Below, piece after piece: positions 1 through 5,016 of a stretch of DNA of 5,216 nt. Positions within the stretch are counted from its first letter, which is position 1, and each line of letters starts with the position of its first letter. A program made the position numbers and the translations under genes. Source of the stretch: Treponema sp. (GTDB lineage Bacteria; Spirochaetota; Spirochaetia; Treponematales; Breznakiellaceae); assembly GCA_031274565.1 (NCBI GenBank), contig JAISPY010000002.1, positions 1 to 5,216 of the forward strand, given 5' to 3'. The notes under the pieces are model-generated. The model was not told where the DNA came from, did not search any database, and was given only the letters and a program-made list of their open reading frames with translations.

Positions 1-89
1 TCCTTAAATACAAATTGGGCTGCTTTAAAAGATACGCTATGCTTTTCAATATTTTTCCGTTCTTTGTTGTCATCCCATTCAAAGTCCAT
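1..89 (-). CDS. brnT: BrnT-type toxin (DUF497), 5' part only
   Basis: Reading the minus strand from the ATG at 89-87 gives an uninterrupted frame of 29 codons to the left edge. It begins MDFEWDDNKERKNIEKHSVS and continues with F-K-A-A-Q-F-V-F. The F-E-W-D-x-N-K start, the N-x-E-K-H-x-V-x-F core and the following A-x-x-V-F are the hallmark N-terminus of BrnT, a RelE-fold ribonuclease toxin normally encoded just ahead of its antitoxin BrnA. BrnA would lie beyond the left edge and cannot be confirmed. An in-frame ATG five codons upstream (104-102) is an alternative start; neither has a strong Shine-Dalgarno sequence, although AGG precedes the 89 start by five bases. BrnT is about 90-100 residues, so roughly a third is visible. 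Whether the rest is intact is unknown. Confidence 0.82.
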   Translation of the reverse strand, partial: MDFEWDDNKERKNIEKHSVSFKAAQFVFK

Positions 90-156
90 ACCGGCCTGTC
101 TCATTCAAAGTTTAATGCAAATCGCGCCTATTTTCCTTACTCCCGCCTACACGGTA

Positions 157-234
157 TTACCTGGTTATCCCCCCGGCCCACGGCCTTCATGCAGTGCAGG
201 CCGTTCCTACGGATTATGCTCGAGTAGAGAAAAG
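157..234. repeat. Dispersed repeat, copy 1
   Basis: The core GCCTTCATGC-AGT-GCAGGCCGTTCCTACGGA at 183-213 recurs in the same orientation at 2151-2181 with 29 of 31 bases identical. Similarity extends weakly upstream (CCTGGTTATCC here, CCTGCCTTATCC there) and downstream (TATGCT followed by an AGAGAAAAG tail at 215-234, against 2211-2227). Copy 1 lacks 29 bp present in copy 2. The core contains a small imperfect stem, GGCCT (182-186) with AGGCC (198-202). It lies in the gap upstream of brnT and has no convincing reading frame of its own, so I read it as an intergenic repeat family of the host genome. Function is unknown. Confidence 0.75.
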
Positions 235-239
235 AAAGA

Positions 240-308
240 GTCCGCGAATGACGCGAATTATGGAATGGCCACCGTTCTTAATTCGTGTCATTCGCGTAAT
301 TCGTGGAC
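240..308. repeat. Inverted array of 9-bp units (CRCGAATKA)
   Basis: The left arm reads GTC followed by CGCGAATGA (243-251) and CGCGAATTA (252-260). The right arm, read as its reverse complement, is GTC followed by CACGAATTA (305-297), CGCGAATGA (296-288) and CACGAATTA (287-279). The two arms are therefore inverted copies of the same 9-bp tandem unit, with two units on the left and three on the right, separated by an 18-bp centre (261-278). A transcript could form a long imperfect hairpin. Similar short CGAATTA-type repeats are widespread in intergenic DNA of many bacteria, to my recollection. It sits between the 90-residue gene and brnT, and no coding role is apparent. Confidence 0.75.
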
Positions 309-321
309 AAAAATTTTTATG

Positions 322-338
322 TGCCCTGGCCCTGGGCA
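322..338 (-). terminator. Weak hairpin downstream of the 90-residue gene
   Basis: On the minus strand, TGCCC (338-334) and GGGCA (326-322) can pair around a 7-base loop, about 38 bases after the stop codon of the gene at 376-648. The run that follows is CATAAAAATTTTTG, so the T-tract is offset from the stem by about nine bases. This is a poor intrinsic terminator; it is listed only because it is the sole candidate in the gap. Confidence 0.25.
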
Positions 339-375
339 TAATCCACAACAATTTTACATTTATCCCCAGTGCCGG

Positions 376-648
376 CTACTTATTCAAGACCGCAGCCAGT
401 TCTGGGGTTTCCTGTTCCGCCGCATCGGGGTCCCGGATGCCCCGTTCCCGCATGAGCCGGGCCCGTTCCTCCCAGGTCATCCCATTGACCGGGTGGAACT
501 CGGCAAGCTGCTCTTCGGTCAATTCCGGGCAGTCATCATCATAGGTTATTGGGTATCGGGCGGCCTCATTAAGCCGAGCTTCTAGCGCTGCTTCCTGTTC
601 AGGGGTTAACTCGATACCAGCCACATGGGTATGTCTTATGATCGCCAT
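376..648 (-). CDS. Small acidic protein, solitary antitoxin-like
   Basis: This 90-residue protein begins MAIIRHTHVAGIELTPEQEA and is rich in Glu, Asp and Ala, with a predicted helical character and no signal peptide or membrane segment. The central stretch at residues 33-51 (P-I-T-Y-D-D-D-C-P-E-L-T-E-E-Q-L-A-E-F) resembles a motif I associate with small antitoxin-like proteins of Firmicutes and spirochaetes, where a Y-D-x-D-x-P-E-x-T block precedes a short basic tail. I cannot assign it to a named family. AAAGGAG at 663-657, eight bases from the ATG, strongly supports the start. No toxin gene follows: the next 270 bases downstream hold only repeats, then brnT, which is too far away to be a tight operon partner. 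An IS4 element ends about 60 bp upstream of its start. Confidence 0.7.
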   Translation of the reverse strand: MAIIRHTHVAGIELTPEQEAALEARLNEAARYPITYDDDCPELTEEQLAEFHPVNGMTWEERARLMRERGIRDPDAAEQETPELAAVLNK

Positions 649-656
649 TATATATA

Positions 657-663
657 CTCCTTT
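657..663 (-). promoter_or_regulatory. Ribosome binding site of the 90-residue gene
   Basis: AAAGGAG on the minus strand lies eight bases before the ATG at 648. It is the strongest Shine-Dalgarno sequence in the window and fixes the start. A possible -10 element TATTAT (695-690) lies further upstream; its -35 partner would fall in the IS end, so the native promoter may have been split by the insertion. Confidence 0.65.
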
Positions 664-708
664 CCTGTGGATCCGCTAAACGGGCTGAAATAATACGGGT
701 ATAGGCCT

Positions 709-723
709 CATATGCGTTTACTT
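709..723. repeat. IS left terminal inverted repeat
   Basis: CATATGCGTTTACTT matches the reverse complement of 2034-2048 at all 15 positions. Matching stops inward at position 724. It overlaps the transposase stop codon. Confidence 0.85.
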
Positions 724-959
724 AGGAATAAGCGATCTGAATAGCGCAGGTATTCGTTTTCTCTTGGAGTGAGCACAAAGCGGCACTAATTCATGGATAG
801 TTTCAAAGAGGTTTATTACAGAGAGCGTATCCAAAAGTATGTATTTTACTATGCTCAACATAAGCCGCTGTTCGCACCAGAGCGACCAGTCTTTACGTGC
901 TACGCTTTCCTGCCGAGGGGGAAAAACGACCGCGGAAACTATGTTTCCGAGTTTACCTA
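718..959 (-). pseudogene. IS4 transposase C-terminal part, out of frame
   Basis: This minus-strand segment is the natural continuation of the transposase upstream, but in a different frame. Entering it at codon CTA (960-958) gives about 80 residues starting L-G-K-L-G-N-I and including the stretches WSLWCEQRLML and ILLDTLSVINLFETIHELV, then a basic tail HSKRKRIPALFRSLIPK before TAA at 720-718. Those stretches are typical of the C-terminal helices of IS4 transposases. An ATG exists in this frame at 1002, but the residues it adds (MVLRQAV...) are the shadow of the upstream frame, not homologous sequence. Joined to the upstream 347 residues, the protein would be about 427 residues, a normal family length. 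I see no slippery heptamer that would suggest programmed frameshifting. Confidence 0.78.
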
Positions 960-2000
960 GGTCTCGCAAAGGGCCGCTAATAACAGCTTGCCGTAAAACC
1001 ATGCCAGGGCGCTCCGCTCAATATGCACCGGTATCTCATGGTAGCCGAACAACGACTGTAACCGTTTGAATACCAGCTCTAGCTGCCACCGCTGCCGATA
1101 CAGCTCAAGGAGCACATCGGGAGCCGCATCGGTTATTGAGGTAACCACGACCACATATCGGTTATACGCTCTCTGCGCCTCGCTTAAGCCCTTCTTTCCG
1201 TGTTTCCTCTGCTGTGTTTTCCCTAACGCCTCTAGGCCGTTCCGCTCCGCTTCTTTGGTCTTCCTCAATGCGCAAAAACGTAACGGTTTGTACTCCCCCT
1301 CATATTCATAATACCCGATGGCTTCCCCGCTTCCTCCCGGTTGCAACCCCGTAAAACAGTCCAAGATATTCACTTTCCTGCCATTTTCGTCGTAGCTATG
1401 AAACCTCCGGGTCCCAAAACGCAGCAGAAATCCGCTCCCCACTCCCCGCAGGTATTCTATCCCCTGTTTGCTGTAATATGCCCGGTCTCCTATCACCAAA
1501 TCATCCTTCCCCAATGTTTTGAAATTGCTGAGCTTCTCCCCCACTCCCGTCCCGGTCAGCGCCATTTCTTTCATGCTCAGGTCAAACAGCCCTACCGCAT
1601 AATGCAGTCGGTAATCCGTTTTGTCGCTCCCGTGCACCGGCTCATCGCTTGCGTCTACCAGATAAACCTTCTTATCTCCTAGCCAGGGCGGAGGTTTCGG
1701 TATCGTGTGGTTGTTCCGGTAGATGTGTTCACACAGCCATCGCAGCCACGTATCGCATTTTTGAAACCTCGTGAATACCGCTTTCTTGGTCATGGAACCG
1801 ATGCCCGTCAGCTTCAATAACGCGGCTGTCCCGCTGAACGATTTACCTTCGGTGAGGTATAAAAAAACCAGATGCAGCAAATCCGTTGCGTTCTTGATTT
1901 CCCGTGTCCGCAGCAATGCCCCCAATTCCTTTGCCTTGTCTTCCCATCCTTCGGGCATTACTGATACTAATTGTTCAAAGGTTACTTTTCCTTCTTTCAT
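957..2000 (-). CDS. IS4-family transposase, truncated by frameshift
   Basis: The 347-residue product begins MKEGKVTFEQ and holds the DDE nuclease core. The first Asp is D116 in V-Y-L-V-D-A-S-D, the second is D172 in D-L-V-I-G-D-R-A-Y-Y, and the catalytic Glu is E308 in Y-R-Q-R-W-Q-L-E-L-V-F-K. The family's Y-(2)-R-(3)-E-(6)-K signature is therefore present as Y301, R304 and E308, but the expected Lys at 315 is Gln. The frame runs to A-L-C-E-T and stops at TAG (959-957), while the expected C-terminal region continues in another frame at 718-959. Adding one C between ACC and TAG would restore the frame. No Shine-Dalgarno sequence precedes the ATG at 2000, and an in-frame TGA shortly upstream leaves it as the only ATG choice. 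Poor translation signals are common in insertion sequences. Likely non-functional. Confidence 0.85.
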   Translation of the reverse strand: MKEGKVTFEQLVSVMPEGWEDKAKELGALLRTREIKNATDLLHLVFLYLTEGKSFSGTAALLKLTGIGSMTKKAVFTRFQKCDTWLRWLCEHIYRNNHTIPKPPPWLGDKKVYLVDASDEPVHGSDKTDYRLHYAVGLFDLSMKEMALTGTGVGEKLSNFKTLGKDDLVIGDRAYYSKQGIEYLRGVGSGFLLRFGTRRFHSYDENGRKVNILDCFTGLQPGGSGEAIGYYEYEGEYKPLRFCALRKTKEAERNGLEALGKTQQRKHGKKGLSEAQRAYNRYVVVVTSITDAAPDVLLELYRQRWQLELVFKRLQSLFGYHEIPVHIERSALAWFYGKLLLAALCET

Positions 2001-2033
2001 ATATTGACCGTATCATATTTTTCACGACTTGTA

Positions 2034-2048
2034 AAGTAAACGCATATG
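2034..2048. repeat. IS right terminal inverted repeat
   Basis: AAGTAAACGCATATG is the exact reverse complement of 709-723. It lies 33 bp upstream of the transposase start and marks the right end of the element. Confidence 0.85.
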
Positions 2049-2125
2049 GGCCCAGGCCCCCCGCACCCACCGTACTTTTGCTCGGCCTAGTTCCGGCGCG
2101 GCTCTCGCGATAAACCCCTAGAACC

Positions 2126-2227
2126 ACTTCCTGCCTTATCCCTGCCCGCAGCCTTCATGCGGAGCAGGCCGTTCCTACGGAACGAGCCAGACCAGTGGCG
2201 GTCTGCGGCCTATGCTAGAGAGAAAAG
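2126..2227. repeat. Dispersed repeat, copy 2, with internal hairpin insertion
   Basis: The core at 2151-2181 matches 183-213 with two mismatches, and TATGCTAGAG...AAAAG at 2211-2227 matches the tail of copy 1. Between core and tail lie 29 bases (2182-2210) absent from copy 1, containing most of a perfect 6-bp stem, CAGACC (2188-2193) and GGTCTG (2200-2205), with a 6-base loop. The rest of the gap 2049-2259 shows no reading frame with coding character. The minus-strand T-rich run just after the transketolase stop (2256-2242) may aid termination but has no adjoining GC stem. Confidence 0.72.
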
Positions 2228-2241
2228 CGGGGAGGCCTGAG

Positions 2242-2257
2242 AAAAAAGAAAAAAAAT
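2242..2257 (-). terminator. T-rich run after transketolase stop
   Basis: On the minus strand the transketolase stop is followed within a few bases by ATTTTTTTTCTTTTTT. I find no stable stem immediately before it, so it is not a classical intrinsic terminator; a hairpin at 2188-2205 lies further downstream without a T-run. It may still weaken transcription. Confidence 0.3.
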
Positions 2258-2259
2258 TG

Positions 2260-4221
2260 CTATGCGTTTATCCTGGCGGCTAGGGCCTCGGCGGTGAAGC
2301 CCAGCGCCGCTGCCACCTGATTCGCCGGTCCGGATGCGCCGAACCGGTCAATGGAGAGGATATCCCCCGGCTTGGCCCAGCGTTCCCAGCCGGTCCTGAC
2401 CCCGGCCTCGCAGCAGATGACCCGGACCCCCACAGGTACGATGGCCTCCTGCACAGCCAAGGGCTGCGTCTCAAAGCGCTCCCGGCTGATCATGGACACC
2501 ACCCGCACCTTCTTCTCCGAGATGCTATCCGCCGCTTCCAGAGCCATACCCACCTCGGAACCCGTGGCAATAAGCACCACATCAGGCCGCTCCGCGCCCT
2601 TTCTCACCACATACGCGCCCGTACGGATGGTATGCTTCCAATCCGGGTCCTCCTTGGGGAACACCCGGATGTTCTGCCGGGAAAGGGCCAGCACCGTAGG
2701 CCCATCCTGCCGTTCCCAGGCCATGGCCCAGGCCTCAGCGGTTTCCTCCGCATCCGCAGGCCGCAGCGTCAAAAGACCGGGGATGATCCGAAACGAAGCC
2801 AGATGCTCCACCGGCTGATGGGTGGGACCGTCCTCTCCCACGAAGATCGAATCGTGGGTAAGCACATAGATAACCGGCTGCTCCATCAAGGCTGAAAGCC
2901 GCAGGGCAGGCCGGAGGTAATCGGAAAAGACCATGAAGGTCGCGCAGAACGCCCGCAGTCCCCCGTGGAGGGTGATACCGTTGGCAATGGCGGCCATGGC
3001 AAACTCCCGGACGCCGAAATGGATATACCTACCGCTCCGGTTCGCCGCGCTATACACCCCGGCGCCGGGGATGCCCACGGCATTGGGGCCTTTCAGGTCC
3101 GCGGAACCGCCCACCAGGTTGGGATTGGCCGCAACCAGGGCCGCGAGGGCCTGGTTCCCCGCAGTCCGGGTGGCAAGGCTATCCCCCAGGGCAAAACAGG
3201 GCAGCGACGAAGGGGCAGAGGCGCCCGCATAGAACTGATCCCAGGCCCTGCGCTTATCCGGGTTTTCCCTGGACCATTGGTCGAATTCCTTTTGCCAGGC
3301 CGCATGAACCTGTTTCCATTCCCCTCGTTTTGCGGTGAAATACGCCGCGGCTTCCGGGGCAACATAAAAATCCCCGGGAATACCCAAGGCGGCTTTAGCC
3401 GCAGCCGTTTCCTCCGGTCCCAGGGGCGCGCCGTGGACCTCCGGGGTATTCTGCTTATGAGGCGCTCCTTTACCGATGATCGAATCCAAGATGATGAGAC
3501 TGGGTTTGTTCGGCTCTCCCTGGGCCTCCGCGGTGAGCCGGGCCAGGGCCTCAAAATCATATAGGGAGCCCCGGAGCACCTGCCATCCGTATGCCTCATA
3601 GCGCCGGGCTACATCTTCCGTGAAGGCCAGGTCCGTACTGCCGTCGATGGTGATCCGGTTGGAATCGTAAAACACGATGAGCTTACCCAGCCCCAGGTGG
3701 CCTGCCAGGGAACTGGCCTCCCCGGAAACCCCCTCCTGCAGACAGCCGTCTCCTACCAAGACATAGGTGTAATGATTCACGATGGTCCGGGTATTCGTGT
3801 TAAACCGGGCGGCCAGCATGGTTTCCGCTATGGCCATACCCACCGCCGTGGCGATCCCCTGTCCCAGCGGCCCGGTGGTGGTCTCAATGCCCTGGGCAAG
3901 CCCGTATTCCGGATGCCCCGCAGCAGGAGAACCGATTTGACGGAAGCGCTTGATATGCTCCAGGGTCAGATCCTTATATCCGGCAAGATACAACAGGGAA
4001 TAGAGGAACATGGAGCCGTGCCCTGCAGACAAGACAAACCGATCCCGGTCAGGCCAGGCAGGGTCCGCAGGATCATGCCGGAGCGCGGTTCCATACAGGA
4101 AGGCCCCCAGTTCCGCCGCGCCCAGGGGAAGCCCTGGATGCCCTGAATTGGCCTTTTGAATGGCGTCTATCGAAAGCGCCCGCACGCTGAGGGCCGCTTT
4201 TTCCAATGCAGTGATGTTCAT
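2260..4221 (-). CDS. tkt: Transketolase
   Basis: This 653-residue thiamine diphosphate enzyme moves two-carbon ketol units between sugar phosphates (xylulose 5-phosphate with ribose 5-phosphate or erythrose 4-phosphate) in the cytoplasmic non-oxidative pentose phosphate pathway. Length is close to the 663 of E. coli TktA. Visible hallmarks, in order: N-S-G-H-P-G with H28; H68; H103; the cofactor motif G-D-G-C (157-160) leading to D186 and N188, which bind the metal and diphosphate; H263; V-R-E-F with the catalytic E406 that activates the cofactor; and G-E-D-G-P-T-H-Q-P with H468, equivalent to H473 of E. coli. R515 in S-R-Q-N fits the substrate phosphate site. All expected residues are present, so the enzyme should be active. 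The start is supported by GGAG (4232-4229) seven bases before ATG. It appears to be transcribed alone: no same-strand gene is close on either side. Confidence 0.97.
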   Translation of the reverse strand: MNITALEKAALSVRALSIDAIQKANSGHPGLPLGAAELGAFLYGTALRHDPADPAWPDRDRFVLSAGHGSMFLYSLLYLAGYKDLTLEHIKRFRQIGSPAAGHPEYGLAQGIETTTGPLGQGIATAVGMAIAETMLAARFNTNTRTIVNHYTYVLVGDGCLQEGVSGEASSLAGHLGLGKLIVFYDSNRITIDGSTDLAFTEDVARRYEAYGWQVLRGSLYDFEALARLTAEAQGEPNKPSLIILDSIIGKGAPHKQNTPEVHGAPLGPEETAAAKAALGIPGDFYVAPEAAAYFTAKRGEWKQVHAAWQKEFDQWSRENPDKRRAWDQFYAGASAPSSLPCFALGDSLATRTAGNQALAALVAANPNLVGGSADLKGPNAVGIPGAGVYSAANRSGRYIHFGVREFAMAAIANGITLHGGLRAFCATFMVFSDYLRPALRLSALMEQPVIYVLTHDSIFVGEDGPTHQPVEHLASFRIIPGLLTLRPADAEETAEAWAMAWERQDGPTVLALSRQNIRVFPKEDPDWKHTIRTGAYVVRKGAERPDVVLIATGSEVGMALEAADSISEKKVRVVSMISRERFETQPLAVQEAIVPVGVRVICCEAGVRTGWERWAKPGDILSIDRFGASGPANQVAAALGFTAEALAARINA

Positions 4222-4228
4222 GGTGATA

Positions 4229-4301
4229 CTCCACTTGTTCGTATAGTTTACGGTAAAAAACCGCTTGCATTCAGTATACTTAAAGGTCGGTATTCTGTCT
4301 T
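4229..4301 (-). promoter_or_regulatory. Transketolase promoter and ribosome binding site
   Basis: On the minus strand, AAGACA (4301-4296) and TATACT (4278-4273) are separated by exactly 17 bases and match four and five of the six bases of the sigma-70 -35 and -10 consensus. The -10 lies about 50 bases upstream of the ATG, which leaves a leader of roughly 45 bases containing GGAG at 4232-4229. No operator or riboswitch is evident. Confidence 0.5.
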
Positions 4302-4344
4302 GGTCCTGAGCTTCCCGGTTTCTCTGTGCGCGCGCAGGGCATAA

Positions 4345-4361
4345 GTACCGGTTTACGGTAC
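4345..4361. other. Small perfect stem-loop upstream of transketolase
   Basis: GTACCG (4345-4350) and CGGTAC (4356-4361) can pair around the 5-base loop GTTTA. There is no T-run on either side. It lies about 45 bp upstream of the transketolase -35, close to where similarity to the antitoxin copy ends. No role can be assigned. Confidence 0.4.
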
Positions 4362-4390
4362 CGAATGCATCTCATAAGACGGGTGTTTTG

Positions 4391-4461
4391 CTCCGGCGTG
4401 GTCTTCGCGGTTACATCCGGTCCCCTAACCAGTATCCTCTTTTATGTATATGCCCCTGCGG
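4391..4461 (-). pseudogene. Decayed second copy of an antitoxin 5' end
   Basis: Minus-strand sequence here resembles the start of the antitoxin-like frame at 4575-4826. The translated remnant reads ILVRGPDVTAKTTPEQN against MLVTGLDVTEKTTAERN, and 39 of 54 aligned bases agree, with several silent third-position changes (TTG/CTG, ACA/ACC twice), suggesting common coding ancestry. The upstream flank is also shared: CCGCAGGGGCATA at 4461-4449 is identical to 4859-4847. The copy lacks a start codon (ATA in place of GTG) and similarity fades after about 18 codons. The interval 4462-4574 between it and the broken toxin shows no recognisable protein on either strand. Confidence 0.6.
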
Positions 4462-4574
4462 AGCGTCACCCCCAAAGCTCCACCTATCCACCACCCAGGG
4501 GCGGCGGATTATACGTGGTTTGGGAATAAACACCCGGATGGGGCGGCCTTCACGATAAGGACACGGGTTAAGTA

Positions 4575-4826
4575 TCATCCTTCGAACTGCCAATCCGTAT
4601 ACTCTTGCCACGCTTTTGCTGAAAAAGAAAGTTCAGATATTTTTCCGCCGAGCAAAGAGTTAGTTTTATCTAACAGTCCATCGGCAAAGGCATCCAAATC
4701 TTCCATAGCAAAGGTGTAGTATTTTCCCTCTGCATACTGTTTCCGTGATTCCTCTAGTTTAGCCCAATATTCGGCGTTGCGCTCTGCCGTTGTCTTTTCT
4801 GTTACATCCAGTCCGGTAACCAACAC
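4575..4826 (-). pseudogene. Antitoxin fused to truncated YoeB-like toxin start
   Basis: An 83-residue frame from GTG (4826-4824). Residues 1-50 (LVTGLDVTEKTTAERN, then E-Y-W-A-K-L-E-E-S and Y-Y-T-F-A-M-E-D-L-D-A-F) look like the C-terminal half of a type II antitoxin of the Phd/RelB kind. Residues 66-80, ELSFSAKAWQEYTDWQ counting from 65, match the conserved N-terminus of YoeB/Txe ribonuclease toxins (F-S-x-x-A-W-x-x-Y-x-x-W-Q). A normal operon would have the two as separate genes; here they read in one frame through a short linker. The toxin then stops after F-E-G, so its catalytic part is missing. An in-frame TAG lies two codons above the GTG, so the N-terminal DNA-binding part of the antitoxin is also absent unless this is a short antitoxin. 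A purine-rich GAGGGGGTAGAGG precedes the start. Most likely a relic. Confidence 0.6.
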
Positions 4827-4859
4827 CCTCTACCCCCTCTTTCACGTATGCCCCTGCGG
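4782..4859. repeat. Direct repeat partner of 4391-4461
   Basis: This stretch covers the start and upstream flank of the antitoxin-like frame and aligns with 4391-4461 in the same orientation, with a gap of about seven to nine bases in the flank. The strongest blocks are GTTACATCC (4801-4809 and 4410-4418) and TATGCCCCTGCGG (4847-4859 and 4449-4461). The two copies are about 390 bp apart. Confidence 0.65.
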
Positions 4860-4978
4860 GACATAATACGGTTTTAGTTAGTGATAATGATGTCTGTACA
4901 GACACCGTATATGGGGTAGGCACCTCCGAAAAAAAGAGCGCTGTGGTATGGATTGTGGACTCTAAGGAAGTACATTAA
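4820..4978 (+). pseudogene. Open plus-strand frame without start, possible gene remnant
   Basis: Between TAA at 4817-4819 and TAA at 4976-4978 the plus strand is open for 52 codons with no ATG, GTG or TTG in frame. Its second half reads D-N-D-V-C-T-D-T-V-Y-G-V-G-T-S-E-K-K and then SAVVWIVDSKEVH, an amphipathic, coding-like ending. It could be the last piece of a lost gene whose upstream part was replaced by the toxin-antitoxin sequence, or simple chance. I do not recognise a family. Confidence 0.25.
4891..4904. promoter_or_regulatory. 14-bp perfect palindrome, possible operator
   Basis: TGTCTGTACAGACA is identical to its own reverse complement. It lies 65 bp upstream of the divergent antitoxin-like frame's GTG and about 110 bp upstream of the start at 5017, between the two genes. 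A dimeric repressor could bind such a site, and toxin-antitoxin operons commonly carry palindromic operators, but the position is not clearly matched to a promoter. Confidence 0.4.
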
Positions 4979-4981
4979 TAT
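4953..4981 (+). promoter_or_regulatory. Candidate promoter for the exported TPR-like protein
   Basis: TTGTGG (4953-4958) and TAATAT (4976-4981) are separated by 17 bases and match three and four of the sigma-70 consensus bases. The -10 ends 35 bases before the ATG at 5017, and AAGG (5006-5009) lies seven bases before it. Plausible but weak. Confidence 0.35.
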
Positions 4982-5016
4982 AGATGTATCATGCTCCAAT
5001 ACAAAAAGGTAGTTCG

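Larger units (their letters stand above)
709..2048 (-). mobile_element. IS4-family insertion sequence, complete ends, about 1340 bp
   Basis: A transposase gene is bounded by perfect 15-bp inverted repeats, CATATGCGTTTACTT at 709-723 and its reverse complement at 2034-2048. The total of 1340 bp fits the IS4 family. The transposase stop codon (TAA, 720-718) lies inside the left repeat, which is the compact layout usual for insertion sequences. The outermost six bases of each repeat, CATATG, are a palindrome, so they could equally be a 6-bp target duplication flanking 9-bp terminal repeats; beyond them the flanks (AGGCCT on the left, GGCCCA on the right) show no clear longer direct repeat. The element has ends that look intact but a frameshifted transposase, so it could probably move only if supplied in trans. 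Confidence 0.85.

Noticed and set aside
15..585. Plus-strand open frames across the left repeats.
   Set aside because: They run over the BrnT gene, the repeat elements and the 90-residue gene in antisense, and their products show no protein-like pattern.
957..1002. Programmed -1 frameshifting in the transposase.
   Set aside because: No slippery heptamer in the correct phase is visible where the two frames overlap, and IS4 transposases are normally a single frame.
2261..2270. TATGCGTTTA at the transketolase end is identical to ten bases of the IS left repeat (711-720).
   Set aside because: A shared 10-mer is expected by chance in a 5-kb window, and here it is explained by the last codons of transketolase; no further bases match.
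2351..4146. Several long open frames antisense to or overlapping transketolase.
   Set aside because: They are shadows of a GC-rich coding sequence with all catalytic residues intact; their products have no recognisable motifs and no ribosome binding sites.
4326..4611. Plus- and minus-strand frames of about 66 residues in the region between transketolase and the toxin relic.
   Set aside because: Composition is Pro/Arg-rich and low in pattern, starts lack ribosome binding sites, and one frame is the reverse of the antitoxin remnant.
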